A stretch of 64,000 nt of DNA from the NCBI RefSeq assembly GCF_000018045.1, contig NC_009792.1, positions 496,001 to 560,000 of the forward strand, in the 5' to 3' direction. Shown here one piece after another: positions 16,565 through 26,172 of the stretch. Within the stretch, counting starts at the first letter, position 1; each line of letters opens with the position of its first letter. The position numbers were made by a program, and so were the translations under genes. Below the pieces are notes generated by a model. It saw nothing but the letters and a program-made list of their open reading frames with translations. It was not told where the DNA came from and ran no database searches. Source of the DNA: Citrobacter koseri ATCC BAA-895. GTDB taxonomy: Bacteria; Pseudomonadota; Gammaproteobacteria; Enterobacterales; Enterobacteriaceae.

Positions 16565-17761
16565 ATGTTAAACGTGGAGATGTTATCCACCGGGGATGAA
16601 GTGTTGCACGGGCAAATCGTCGACACGAATGCCGCCTGGCTGGCCGATTTTTTCTTTAATCAGGGGTTGCCGTTATCACGCCGAAATACGGTGGGAGATA
16701 ATCTGGATGCGCTGGTCGCCATTTTACGCGAACGTAGCGAACATGCTGATGTGCTGATTGTGAATGGCGGCCTGGGGCCGACCAGCGATGATTTAAGCGC
16801 GCTGGCCGCCGCCACGGCGAAAGGTGAAGGTCTGGTGCTTCATGACGCGTGGCTGGCTGAGATGGAGCGTTTTTTCCATGAGCGCGGGCGGGTTATGGCG
16901 CCGAGTAACCGCAAGCAGGCAGAACTGCCCGCCAGCGCCGAGTTTATTAATAACCCGGTTGGCACCGCCTGTGGGTTTGCGGTGAAGCTAAATCGCTGCC
17001 TGATGTTCTTTACCCCGGGCGTCCCGTCTGAATTTAAGGTGATGGTCGAGCATGAAATTATGCCGCGTCTGCGTGCGCGTTTTGCGCTTCCTGAACCGCC
17101 GGTTTGTCTGCGACTCACCACGTTTGGACGTTCGGAAAGCGATCTGGCGCAGAGCCTCGATTCGCTGCCGCTACCGGCGGGCGTGACGATGGGATATCGC
17201 TCTTCAATGCCGATTATTGAACTGAAACTCACTGGCCCGGATGCGCAGCGGGATGCGATGCTGGCGCTATGGCCGGAGGTGAAGCGGGTGGCAGGGCAGA
17301 ACCTGATTTTTGAAGGGACGGAAGGACTGCCTGCGCAAATCGCCCGTTGTTTGCAGACGCGCCAGCTCAGCCTGACGCTCAGCGAACAGTTCACCAGCGG
17401 GCTGCTGGCTTTGCAGCTTTCCCGTGCGAATGCGCCGATTCTTGCCAGCGAAGTGGTGCCTTCCCAGGAAGAGACGCTGGCTCAGACCGCGCACTGGACG
17501 ACAGAGCGACGGAGCAACCACTACGCCGGACTGGCGCTGGCGGTATCCGGGCTGGAAAACGACCATCTTAATTTCGCGCTGGCGACGCCGGATGGGACAT
17601 TTGCCCTGCGCGTGCATTTCAGCGCCAGCCGCTACAGTCTGGCGGTGCGGCAGGAAGTTTGCGCCATGATGGCGCTGAATATGGTGCGTCGGTGGTTAAA
17701 CGGTCAGGATATTGCCAGTGAACATGGCTGGATTGAGGTGGTGGAGTCGTTAACCCTGTAG
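16565..17761 (+). CDS. yfaY: CinA-like protein YfaY
   Basis: YfaY, 398 residues, has an N-terminal molybdopterin-binding-like/COG1058 domain (MLSTGDEVLHGQIVDTNA, NGGLGPTSDDLSA, NNPVGTACGF, TPGVPSEFKVM) and a C-terminal CinA-like region. In CinA proteins these parts carry ADP-ribose pyrophosphatase and NMN deamidase activities. The C-terminal half in YfaY is divergent (TLSEQFTSGLLALQLSR), so the amidase activity is doubtful. A good AGCAGGAG ribosome site precedes the ATG. A BIME follows the stop. Confidence 0.9.
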   Translation: MLNVEMLSTGDEVLHGQIVDTNAAWLADFFFNQGLPLSRRNTVGDNLDALVAILRERSEHADVLIVNGGLGPTSDDLSALAAATAKGEGLVLHDAWLAEMERFFHERGRVMAPSNRKQAELPASAEFINNPVGTACGFAVKLNRCLMFFTPGVPSEFKVMVEHEIMPRLRARFALPEPPVCLRLTTFGRSESDLAQSLDSLPLPAGVTMGYRSSMPIIELKLTGPDAQRDAMLALWPEVKRVAGQNLIFEGTEGLPAQIARCLQTRQLSLTLSEQFTSGLLALQLSRANAPILASEVVPSQEETLAQTAHWTTERRSNHYAGLALAVSGLENDHLNFALATPDGTFALRVHFSASRYSLAVRQEVCAMMALNMVRRWLNGQDIASEHGWIEVVESLTL

Positions 17762-17823
17762 CCTGATGGCGCTGCGCTTATCGGGCCTGCCGTGGTTTGC
17801 AGGCCCGATAAGACGTTAACGCG
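17762..17823. repeat. BIME between yfaY and glpC
   Basis: REP-type arms at 17762-17786 (CCTGATGGCGCTGCGCTTAT) and 17803-17822 (CCCGATAAGACGTTAACGCG) are joined by the inverted repeat GCCTGC/GCAGGC. It fills the whole gap between two convergent genes and may act as a transcription barrier. E. coli K-12 has the rhm genes at this junction. Confidence 0.8.
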
Positions 17824-17824
17824 C

Positions 17825-19015
17825 TTAACCTAATGCCTGGGCAAGCAGGGTAATCGGATGTTCGCAGCGTTTGCTTGTCGACATCTCAATTTGCCACTTA
17901 CAGGTTTCACAGTCGGTCACCACAATATTTGCGCCGCTCTCTTCAATCTGGCGGAACAGCGGGGCGCCGATGGATTGCGAGGTGGGGTAGTTTTCCTTTT
18001 TAAAACCGTAGGTTCCGGCAATCCCACAGCACTGGGAGTCCAGCACGGTCAGTTCCAGACCTGGGATCTGGCGCAGCAACTCCAGCGTATAGAGCGTCCA
18101 GCCCATCTTCTCCATATGACACGGCGTATGGTAAACCACCTTCAGCGGTAATTTTTTCAGCGGCAGCGTCTGGCCTGCATCGATCTTACGCCACAGCCAG
18201 CGGGTCGCGAGTTCGATATGCTCACGCAGCCCGCTGTTATCCACGTCCAGCACTTCCGGGTATTCATCACGCAGGGCAAAGGTGCAGGTTGATGAGGTTG
18301 CGATAACCGGAATGCCTTTTACGCCAATTGCTTCTCTGAGCGACGCCACATTGCTCACCGCCTGCTTGCGCGCTTTATCGGTAAAACCGTTGGCGATCAG
18401 CGGCACGCCGCAACACTTCTCTTTACTTAACAACTGCACGCCGGTGCCCATTGCGTTCAGGACGTTAATTAAATCCTTACCGAGCTGCGGATGGTTGTAA
18501 TTGACGAAGCAGCCGTGGAAGAAGGCGACCTGATCTTTGTACTGCGCCTGCTGTGCCGCAACGCTGCGATACCAGCGGCGGAAGGTGCCGAAAGAGTATT
18601 TCGGCAGCGTACGGCGATGGTCGATCTTCAACGCATAGTCGAGCAACTGACGAACCGGTTTCAGCGACGTCGCGGTATTGACGACCGGGGCGAACGGCGT
18701 AGAGACGCTGCCCATTAAATCGGTGTGGCTTAAGATAAAGTTGCGCAGCGACGGGCGCGAAGTGTCATACCTGGCGCGCGCGCGCTGGATGATATCGCCA
18801 ATTTTAACGTCTGACGGGCAGGCCACTTCGCAGCGTTTGCAGTTAATGCAGTATTTCAGCGCATCGTCGTACAGCGCGCCGTCTTTCAGGCGCAGGCGCT
18901 CGCCGTCCGGCCCTGCCTGTTTGGGGCCTGGGTAGCCAGGATTCACCCGGCTGACCGGGCAGGCGGTGGTGCACACCGTGCATTTGATACAACTCTCGAA
19001 ACTCGTATCGCTCAT
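17825..19015 (-). CDS. glpC: Anaerobic glycerol-3-phosphate dehydrogenase subunit C
   Basis: GlpC, 396 residues, is the iron-sulfur subunit that anchors GlpAB and passes electrons to menaquinone. Two ferredoxin-type clusters are at the N-terminus: [12 protein letters not shown] (about residue 9) and [12 protein letters not shown]. Two CCG (cysteine-rich, heterodisulfide-reductase-like) domains follow, with KEKCCGVPL and [12 protein letters not shown]. The ATG at 19015 overlaps the glpB stop by 4 bases and gives the E. coli length; an upstream extension in the same frame has no family support. It is the last gene of glpABC. Confidence 0.96.
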
Positions 19016-20271
19016 TGCTGACCTCCTGCACGTTCTGCAATGTGACGTGCGGCGTGTAAGGCGCTGACCGCGCATACGCCGCCTCCGCATCCCTGGGCTA
19101 TCGGATCGAATCCGCCGAGCACCGAGCCGATGGCAAACAGATTTTCTACGGTCTGCCCCGCCAGTGAGGGGCGCAGCGCATCATCGGTCGTGACGCCAAA
19201 CTGCTGCCAGGGTTGCGCATCAAAGAAATCACGCTGATACCATTCGGCGCGGGTGGCCGTTTGCTGAACGTCCAGTCCCATAATGGGTTCGCGAATGCCG
19301 TCGCGTTCGGCGACCAGGCCGCTGCTGAAGAAGCTGCCGCTGGCGAGTACCGCAAAGCGCGGGCGCAGAGGAATGTCGGCATGGTTGCGGGTCCAGACTT
19401 CGCTCACGACGCCGTTACGGCAGGTCACTTTTTTCACCTCGTCGCCCGGCATCCAGATCCCGCCCTGACGAACAAACTGGCGCTGCAAGCGATTGTGCAG
19501 GCGAATGCCCGGCACGGAAGGCGGCAGCGTCGGCAGCAAATTCAGCGAGCAGGGCAGGCGTTCATTGAGCCAGCGCCAGAGGCTGTCATCCGCCAGGCCG
19601 AAACAGGCGGGCATGATGATCATGTCGCAGGTTTTTGCTATCGGTAAGAGCGCGTCGTGGAGCAACGGCCATTTTTCTTCGTTATCGAGCAAACGCGCAA
19701 TATTCACCGCACGAAACTCCGTCGGGTTATCGCGTAATACGTCCAGTTCAGGCAGGTCGATCTCTGCCGTCTCTACCGTGAGATGGTGCTGACGCAGCGA
19801 CGCCGCCGCGAGGTGCGCCTGAAAGTCCAGTAAACCGCTGATGCCGACGACGCAAATGCGTTGTGCGGCCAGCGGCCAGACGGGCACTTCTGGCGAGCTT
19901 AGCCAGGTGGCGCGCAGTGTTCCCAACGGCGTGACGCGCTGGTGCGACTGTTGTACATCGCCCTGTAAATGCGCGCCAGACGCTTCCAGCAACGCTTGCG
20001 CCTGCTGCGCCAGTTCCAGAACGGCTGACGCGCCAATTGTGGTGTAAGGGTGCGTCGGCGCTTGTTCGCGTAACGCATTCAGACCTTCAGTGATATTTGT
20101 GACGGGCTGACCGTCCGGCAGGGTGCTGAGTAGATCCAGCGAGCCGGAGGAGAAGTGCAGCGCGCTTTGGCCGCGAGTGACGATTGCACAGCGCAAACCG
20201 TGTTTTTGCAGTTCCAGGCCACACAGTAATCCGGCGAGACCGCCACCCATAATGACCGTATCAAATTTCAT
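19012..20271 (-). CDS. glpB: Anaerobic glycerol-3-phosphate dehydrogenase subunit B
   Basis: GlpB, 419 residues, is a flavoprotein subunit of the anaerobic sn-glycerol-3-phosphate dehydrogenase. An N-terminal dinucleotide-binding strand reads [19 protein letters not shown]. The C-terminus has [29 protein letters not shown], the usual FAD-closing motif. The start at 20271 (MKFDTV) is chosen because it matches E. coli and overlaps glpA by 11 bases; the open frame extends further upstream without meaning. Translation is likely coupled to glpA. Confidence 0.95.
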
Positions 20272-21889
20272 CCTGGTGCTCCTTCTCCAGACCGCACAAT
20301 CCCTGATAAACCCAGCGCGTGAACTCGCTTTCGCGCAGCGCGTCTCCCCAGGCGACAGGCTGTACGCCTTTCCAGCGTTCATTGAGGAACGCAGAAAGCT
20401 GAGTGATGGACTGAGCGGCGGTAGTGACATTAAAACGTTGCAGCAGCCCGGCGGCGCGGCAGGCGCACAGTTCTCCCTGACATGTGCCCATGCCTACGCG
20501 GGTACGGCGGCGCAGATCCAGCAGGCTGTTGACGGTTAAATTTTCGACGGCGTACTGCACTTCGCCTGCGGTGACCGCTTCGCATTCACAGACCAGGCTG
20601 CGGTGCTGGCGACCTTCGCTGAGCCAGGCCGGAGTACGATCGCCGTGACGATAGACGGCGGAACCGCGTAGCGGGGCGGGCAGCGAGATCACGCGTTTAA
20701 GCGTGTTTTCCGTGGGTTCCTGCGAGCCGGGAAGGGCGGTTTGCGCGGTGACGCAGGGGCGAGTGTTGCCCAGTTTTCGGCATACCGCGTCGGTTGCCCA
20801 TTCCGCCATCAGGCGGTAGGTCATCAGCTTACCGCCCGTAATGGTGATAAACCCGTCCAGCCCGTCGCGTGCAGCATGGTCAAACAGCACAATGCCGCGG
20901 CTGACATTACGACCGCTCGGATCGTCATCGCTGGCGACCAGCGGACGCACGCCCGAGTAGGCGCGCAAAATGCGCGTTTTCGCCATCACCGGCGCCAGTT
21001 TTTCCCCTTCACGCAGCAGAATATCAACCTCTTCTGCGGTGACGCGGTTGCTGTCGATCTCGTTGTAGTCAATGTGGGTCGATGTGGTGCCGATGAGCGA
21101 GATGGTATCGCCGGGCACCAGAATATCGGCGTCGGACGGCTTGCGGCAGCGGTTAATCACATGCTGGTTAATGCGATGATCCATAATCAGCAGCGACCCT
21201 TTCGCCGGGAACATGCGGATGCTCAGATCGGCGTATTCCGCAATTCGCTGACCCCAGATGCCTGCGGCATTCACCACGACCGGCGCATGCAGCGATTGGC
21301 TTTCCCCTGTGAGATGGTTATGCACGTTCACGCCGCAAATGGTCGCGCCTTCGCGAATAAGTCCGGTGACTTCATGCGCCGTTAAAATGATTGCGCCATG
21401 TTCTCTGGCATCCAGCATATTCGCGGCGGTCAGCCGGAAGGGATCGACAGTGCCGTCAGGCACTTTCACCGCGCCAATCAGCTGCGGATTGACGGCCGGT
21501 TCGATCAGCCGCGCCTGTTGCGGATCAATTGCTTCGGCGCGAATACCCGCCTCTTCGCAGGCGCGAATAAAGGTGGCCTGGAAGGATAATTCGTCTTCCG
21601 GCAAGGTAATGAACAGACCGTCCGTTGGCTCAACGCAGTGGCGGGCGATCCGTTTCAGAATCTGGTTTTCGCTGATGCATTCGCGGGCAGATTCCGCGTC
21701 GGTAACGGCATAGCGTGCGCCGCTATGCAGCAGGCCGTGGTTACGGCCGGTTGCGCCGGTCGCGATATCGTGGCGCTCAACTAAGATAACGCGCAATCCG
21801 CGTAGCGCACAGTCTCGGGCGATCCCTGCGCCTGTGGCTCCCCCACCAATGATAATCACGTCACTTGTTTGCGAGTCGCGAGTTTTCAT
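20261..21889 (-). CDS. glpA: Anaerobic glycerol-3-phosphate dehydrogenase subunit A
   Basis: GlpA, 542 residues, is the catalytic FAD subunit that oxidises glycerol-3-phosphate to DHAP under anaerobic conditions. The N-terminal Rossmann motif [20 protein letters not shown] is typical. A C-terminal BFD-like [2Fe-2S] domain is suggested by [11 protein letters not shown] and the later [11 protein letters not shown]. It heads glpABC and is divergent from glpT across a 273-base regulatory region. Length equals the E. coli protein. Confidence 0.97.
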
Positions 21890-22162
21890 GGTTATCCCTC
21901 ACAGTTCGTTTTTTATCATTTAGCCACATAAAAAGCATGGTTTGTTTGATTTCGCGCATAATCGCTCATGATTCGAAAATGAAACGTGATTTCGTGCGCT
22001 TTTCTGAACATTTGTCATAAATGTGTAACAATCTGTGCTGTAATTCACATTAACGACAGGTATCTTTACTTAACATCGCGCCCACACTGGGAGCAGCGAG
22101 GTTGGTTAGTTAAACGAACTGCGGTGTTTACCTCTAATAAGACACGGCCACGGAGGCTACAT
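21890..22162. promoter_or_regulatory. glpA/glpT divergent control region with CRP site
   Basis: This 273-base A+T-rich region separates the divergent glpABC and glpTQ operons. A near-perfect CRP site, TGTGC-TGTAAT-TCACA, lies at 22034-22049 (one mismatch to TGTGA-N6-TCACA). Several GlpR-like half sites with TTTCG or ATTCGAA appear at 21945-21995; these are weaker matches. By analogy with E. coli, GlpR would repress both operons until glycerol-3-phosphate is present, and CRP would activate. Confidence 0.75.
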
Positions 22163-23521
22163 ATGTTAAGTATTTTTAAACCTGCGCAACATAAAACGCG
22201 CTTGCCAGCAGCGGAGATTGATCCGACATATCGTCGGCTGCGCTGGCAGATTTTCCTGGGGATTTTCTTTGGTTATGCCGCTTACTATCTGGTGCGTAAG
22301 AACTTTGCGCTGGCGATGCCTTACCTGGTAGAGCAGGGATTCTCGCGCGGCGATCTGGGTTTTGCGCTGTCCGGGATCTCCATCGCCTATGGTTTTTCGA
22401 AATTTATCATGGGGTCGGTCTCCGACCGCTCGAATCCGCGCGTTTTCCTGCCCGCAGGGTTGATTCTGGCGGCGGCCGTGATGTTGTTTATGGGCTTTGT
22501 GCCGTGGGCCACGTCCAGCATTGCCGTGATGTTCGTGCTGCTGTTCCTTTGCGGCTGGTTCCAGGGAATGGGGTGGCCGCCGTGCGGTCGTACAATGGTG
22601 CACTGGTGGTCACAGAAAGAACGTGGCGGTATCGTCTCCGTCTGGAACTGCGCGCATAACGTTGGCGGCGGTATTCCTCCGCTGCTGTTCCTGCTGGGGA
22701 TGGCCTGGTTTAATGACTGGAAAGCCGCGCTCTACATGCCGGCGTTCGGTGCGGTCCTGGTGGCGATTTTCGCTTTCGCGCTGATGCGCGATACGCCGCA
22801 GTCCTGCGGTCTGCCGCCGATTGAAGAGTACAAAAACGACTACCCGGATGATTACAACGAAAAAGCGGAAGAAGAGCTGACTGCAAAACAGATCTTTATG
22901 CAGTACGTGCTGCCGAACAAACTGTTGTGGTACATCGCGATTGCTAACGTGTTCGTTTACCTGCTGCGTTACGGCATCCTCGACTGGTCGCCGACTTACC
23001 TGAGAGAAGTGAAACACTTTGCGCTGGATAAATCGTCTTGGGCGTATTTCTTGTACGAATATGCCGGTATCCCGGGTACGCTGCTGTGCGGCTGGATGTC
23101 GGATAAAGTGTTCCGTGGCAACCGTGGCGCAACGGGCGTGTTCTTTATGACGCTGGTGACCATTGCCACAGTTGTTTACTGGCTGAACCCTCCAGGAAAT
23201 CCGACCGTGGATATGGCCTGTATGATCGTTATCGGCTTCCTGATTTATGGCCCGGTCATGCTGATTGGTCTGCACGCGCTGGAACTGGCGCCGAAAAAAG
23301 CGGCAGGTACGGCGGCGGGCTTCACCGGCCTGTTTGGTTATCTCGGCGGTTCCGTCGCGGCGAGTGCCATTGTCGGCTATACCGTTGACTTCTTCGGCTG
23401 GGACGGCGGCTTCATGGTGATGATCGGCGGCAGCGTTCTGGCGGTTATCCTGCTGATTATCGTGATGATTGGTGAAAAACGCCACCATGAAGAGCTGATG
23501 TTGAAACGCAACGGAGCTTAA
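22163..23521 (+). CDS. glpT: Glycerol-3-phosphate/phosphate antiporter
   Basis: GlpT, 452 residues, is a major-facilitator antiporter that imports glycerol-3-phosphate in exchange for inorganic phosphate. It is also the usual entry route of fosfomycin. Twelve transmembrane helices are apparent. The family signature near the start, GYAAYYLVRKNFALAMP, holds the substrate-binding Arg, and the loop MGSVSDRSNPR follows helix 3. ATG at 22163 follows GGAGG and gives the E. coli N-terminus (MLSIFKPAQHK). The frame is intact. glpQ begins 4 bases after the stop. Confidence 0.97.
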   Translation: MLSIFKPAQHKTRLPAAEIDPTYRRLRWQIFLGIFFGYAAYYLVRKNFALAMPYLVEQGFSRGDLGFALSGISIAYGFSKFIMGSVSDRSNPRVFLPAGLILAAAVMLFMGFVPWATSSIAVMFVLLFLCGWFQGMGWPPCGRTMVHWWSQKERGGIVSVWNCAHNVGGGIPPLLFLLGMAWFNDWKAALYMPAFGAVLVAIFAFALMRDTPQSCGLPPIEEYKNDYPDDYNEKAEEELTAKQIFMQYVLPNKLLWYIAIANVFVYLLRYGILDWSPTYLREVKHFALDKSSWAYFLYEYAGIPGTLLCGWMSDKVFRGNRGATGVFFMTLVTIATVVYWLNPPGNPTVDMACMIVIGFLIYGPVMLIGLHALELAPKKAAGTAAGFTGLFGYLGGSVAASAIVGYTVDFFGWDGGFMVMIGGSVLAVILLIIVMIGEKRHHEELMLKRNGA

Positions 23522-23525
23522 GTGA

Positions 23526-24596
23526 ATGAAGACGACACTGAAAAATCTCAGCGTGGCATTGATGCTGGCGGGTATGGTCGTGAGCAGCGCGGCAATCGCT
23601 GCGGATAAAATCGTGATTGCGCACCGTGGCGCCAGCGGCTATCTGCCGGAGCACACACTGCCAGCGAAAGCGATGGCGTATGCGCAGGGCGCCGATTATC
23701 TGGAGCAGGATTTGGTGATGACGAAGGACGACCATCTGGTCGTCCTGCATGACCACTACCTTGACCGGGTTACCGACGTTGCCGAACGTTTTCCGAATCG
23801 CGCCCGCAAGGACGGGCGTTACTACGCCATTGATTTCACACTGGATGAAATTAAATCCCTGAAGTTCACCGAAGGTTTTGATATTGAGAACGGCAAGAAA
23901 GTACAGACTTACCCTGGCCGTTTCCCGATGGGAAAATCAGATTTCCGCGTGCATACCTTTGAGGAAGAGATTGAGTTTGTTCAGGGGCTGAATCATTCGA
24001 CCGGAAAAAATATCGGTATTTATCCAGAAATCAAAGCGCCGTGGTTCCATCATCAGGAAGGGAAGGATATTGCGGCTAAGACGCTGGATGTGCTGAAAAA
24101 GTATGGTTATACCGGTAAAAAAGATAACGTTTATTTGCAGTGTTTCGATGCCGCGGAGCTGAAGCGCATTAAGAATGAGCTGGAGCCGAAGAGGGGGATG
24201 GATCTCAATCTGGTGCAGTTGATTGCGTATACCGACTGGAATGAAACTCAGCAAAAACAGCCGGACGGCAGTTGGGTTAACTATAACTACGACTGGATGT
24301 TCAAGCCTGGCGCGATGAAAGAAATCGCCAGCTATGCTGACGGGATCGGCCCGGACTACCATATGCTGATTGATGAAAAATCGAAGGTCGGGCATATCAC
24401 GCTGACCGGCATGGTGAAAGAGGCGCAGCAGAACAAGATGGTGGTACACCCTTACACCGTACGCGCCGATCAGCTTCCTGACTACGCCACGGATGTTAAT
24501 CAGCTTTATGACATCCTGTATAACAAGGCGGGGGTGGATGGATTGTTCACCGATTTCCCGGATAAAGCGGTGGTGTTTTTGAAGGATAAGCACTAA
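23526..24596 (+). CDS. glpQ: Periplasmic glycerophosphodiester phosphodiesterase
   Basis: GlpQ, 356 residues, hydrolyses glycerophosphodiesters in the periplasm to glycerol-3-phosphate, which GlpT then imports. A signal peptide (MKTTLKNLSVALMLAGMVVS, cleaved after SSAAIAA) precedes the GDPD domain. Catalytic motifs are IAHRGASGYLPEHT, DYLEQDLVMTKDDHLVVLHD and IYPEIKAPWFH. It is the second gene of glpTQ, and a REP pair follows its stop. E. coli GlpQ is two residues longer. Confidence 0.96.
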   Translation: MKTTLKNLSVALMLAGMVVSSAAIAADKIVIAHRGASGYLPEHTLPAKAMAYAQGADYLEQDLVMTKDDHLVVLHDHYLDRVTDVAERFPNRARKDGRYYAIDFTLDEIKSLKFTEGFDIENGKKVQTYPGRFPMGKSDFRVHTFEEEIEFVQGLNHSTGKNIGIYPEIKAPWFHHQEGKDIAAKTLDVLKKYGYTGKKDNVYLQCFDAAELKRIKNELEPKRGMDLNLVQLIAYTDWNETQQKQPDGSWVNYNYDWMFKPGAMKEIASYADGIGPDYHMLIDEKSKVGHITLTGMVKEAQQNKMVVHPYTVRADQLPDYATDVNQLYDILYNKAGVDGLFTDFPDKAVVFLKDKH

Positions 24597-24599
24597 AAA

Positions 24600-24681
24600 G
24601 CCGGGTGGCGGCTTCGCCTTACCCGGCCTGTGAACTGCGGACTGCGGTTTTGTAGGTCGGGTAAGCGTAGCGCCACCCGAC
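24600..24681. repeat. BIME between glpQ and yfaE
   Basis: Two inverted REP units occupy the gap between these convergent genes: 24600-24628 (GCCGGGTGGCGGCTTCGCC, then TTACCCGGCC) and 24652-24681 (GTAGGTCGGGTAAGCGTAGC, then GCCACCCGAC). E. coli K-12 has inaA at this junction. Confidence 0.88.
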
Positions 24682-24685
24682 AAGG

Positions 24686-24940
24686 CTACATCTCGATCTC
24701 AATATCGCCTTTTGCCCTGCAACAGCAGGGCAAAATTTCCCCTTCGCTGATAAAAGCCAGCGGTTCGGTCAGCCAGTCAACCTGGCCTGCGACCAGACGG
24801 CAGCGGCAGGAGCCGCAATAGCCCGCACGACACTGGTACTCCACTTCAACCTGATGCGCCTCAAGCGCCACCAGCAGAGAAGGGTGTTCTTCCCGACACA
24901 GCACTTCGGTGCCGGAAAGACGTAGCGTCACGCGTCCCAT
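24686..24940 (-). CDS. yfaE: 2Fe-2S ferredoxin YfaE
   Basis: YfaE, 84 residues, is a plant-type [2Fe-2S] ferredoxin that maintains the diferric-tyrosyl radical cofactor of NrdB. The cluster cysteines are in QCRAGYCGSCRCRL and a later CC of ILPCCCRA. Its ATG overlaps the nrdB TGA by one base, so it is translated with nrdAB. Length equals the E. coli protein. Confidence 0.95.
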   Translation of the reverse strand: MGRVTLRLSGTEVLCREEHPSLLVALEAHQVEVEYQCRAGYCGSCRCRLVAGQVDWLTEPLAFISEGEILPCCCRAKGDIEIEM

Positions 24941-26070
24941 CAGAGCTGGAAGTTACTCAGATCGTCGGTATCAACTTCCGAGTCAATCTGGCCGACCAGG
25001 TAAGAACTGACTTCCACTTCCTGCGGCGCCACCTGGACGTTATCGGAAACCAGCCAGGTGTTGATCCACGGGATCGGGTTGGAGCGCGTCTGGAACGGCA
25101 GCTCCAGGCCGACCGCCTGCATACGGATATTGGTGATGTACTCGACGTACTGGCACAGAATATCTTTGTTCAGGCCGATCATAGAACCGTCGCGGAACAG
25201 GTAATCCGCCCACTCTTTTTCTTGCTGCGCGGCCTGTACAAACAGGTCATAGCACGCCTGCTTGCTCTCTTCGGCGATTTCCGCCATTTCTGGATCGTCT
25301 ATGCCGCTACGCAGCAGGTTCAGCATATGCTGCGTGCCGGTCAGGTGCAGCGCTTCGTCGCGGGCAATCAGACGGATGATTTTGGCGTTACCTTCCATCA
25401 GCTTACGTTCCGCGAAAGCGAAGGAGCAGGCGAAGCTGACGTAGAAACGAATCGCTTCCAGCGCGTTAACGCTCATCAGGCACAGGTAGAGCTGTTTTTT
25501 CAGCGCACGCAGGTTCACGGTGACGGTTTTGCCGTTCACGTTGTGCGTACCTTCCCCCAGCAGATGCCAGTAGCTGGTCATTTCAATCAGCTCATCGTAG
25601 TAGTGAGAAATGCCTTCCGCGCGCTTCTGAATTTGTTCGTTGGTGACGATGTCGTCAAATACCACCGCCGGATCGTTAACGATGTTGCGGATGATATGGG
25701 TATACGAGCGCGAGTGGATCGTCTCAGAAAACGCCCAGGTTTCTACCCAGGTTTCCAGCTCCGGGATGGAGATCAGCGGCAGTAATGCCACGTTCGGGCT
25801 ACGCCCCTGAATGGAGTCCAGTAGCGTCTGGTACTTCAGGTTGCTGATGAAAATATGCTTTTCGTGTTCCGGCAATGACTGGAAATCGATACGATCGCGT
25901 GAAACGTCAACTTCTTCCGGGCGCCAGAAGAAGGAGAGTTGTTTTTCGATCAGTTTTTCGAAGATGTCATATTTTTGCTGGTCGTAGCGTGCCACGTTGA
26001 CCGGCTGGCCAAAGAACATCGGCTCTTTGAGTTGGTCGTTTTTCGTCTGTGAAAAAGTGGTGTATGCCAT
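24940..26070 (-). CDS. nrdB: Class Ia ribonucleoside-diphosphate reductase beta subunit
   Basis: NrdB, 376 residues, carries the diiron centre and tyrosyl radical of class Ia ribonucleotide reductase. The radical Tyr (122 in the mature numbering) is in SETIHSRSYTHIIRN together with iron ligands Glu and His. Further ligands are in FACSFAFAERK and RDEALHLTGTQHML. The C-terminal VDTDDLSNFQL is the tail that binds NrdA. The start at 26070 (MAYTTFSQTKND) matches E. coli; an in-frame upstream ATG has no support. A BIME separates it from nrdA. Confidence 0.97.
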   Translation of the reverse strand: MAYTTFSQTKNDQLKEPMFFGQPVNVARYDQQKYDIFEKLIEKQLSFFWRPEEVDVSRDRIDFQSLPEHEKHIFISNLKYQTLLDSIQGRSPNVALLPLISIPELETWVETWAFSETIHSRSYTHIIRNIVNDPAVVFDDIVTNEQIQKRAEGISHYYDELIEMTSYWHLLGEGTHNVNGKTVTVNLRALKKQLYLCLMSVNALEAIRFYVSFACSFAFAERKLMEGNAKIIRLIARDEALHLTGTQHMLNLLRSGIDDPEMAEIAEESKQACYDLFVQAAQQEKEWADYLFRDGSMIGLNKDILCQYVEYITNIRMQAVGLELPFQTRSNPIPWINTWLVSDNVQVAPQEVEVSSYLVGQIDSEVDTDDLSNFQL

Positions 26071-26096
26071 TGAAGTGAGTCCTGTTGAGATTGTAT

Positions 26097-26167
26097 CGCC
26101 CGGCGGCACTTCGTTTGCCGGGCCTACAAAACCGTAGGCCGGGTAAGCGTAGCGCTACCCGGCAAAA
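26097..26167. repeat. BIME between nrdA and nrdB
   Basis: REP units at 26097-26127 (CGCCCGGCGG ... GCCGGGC) and 26134-26167 (GTAGGCCGGGTAAGCGTAGC, then GCTACCCGGC) lie in the 102-base space between two genes of one operon. It may stabilise the upstream nrdA message. Confidence 0.88.
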
Positions 26168-26172
26168 ATAAC

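Noticed and set aside
17016..19090. N-terminal extension of GlpC to 19090 and similar upstream extensions of glpB, glpT, nrdA, nrdB, rcsB, menD, atoD and napD
   Set aside because: The extra residues are basic or atypical, overlap neighbours or promoters, and the downstream starts give family lengths and N-termini.
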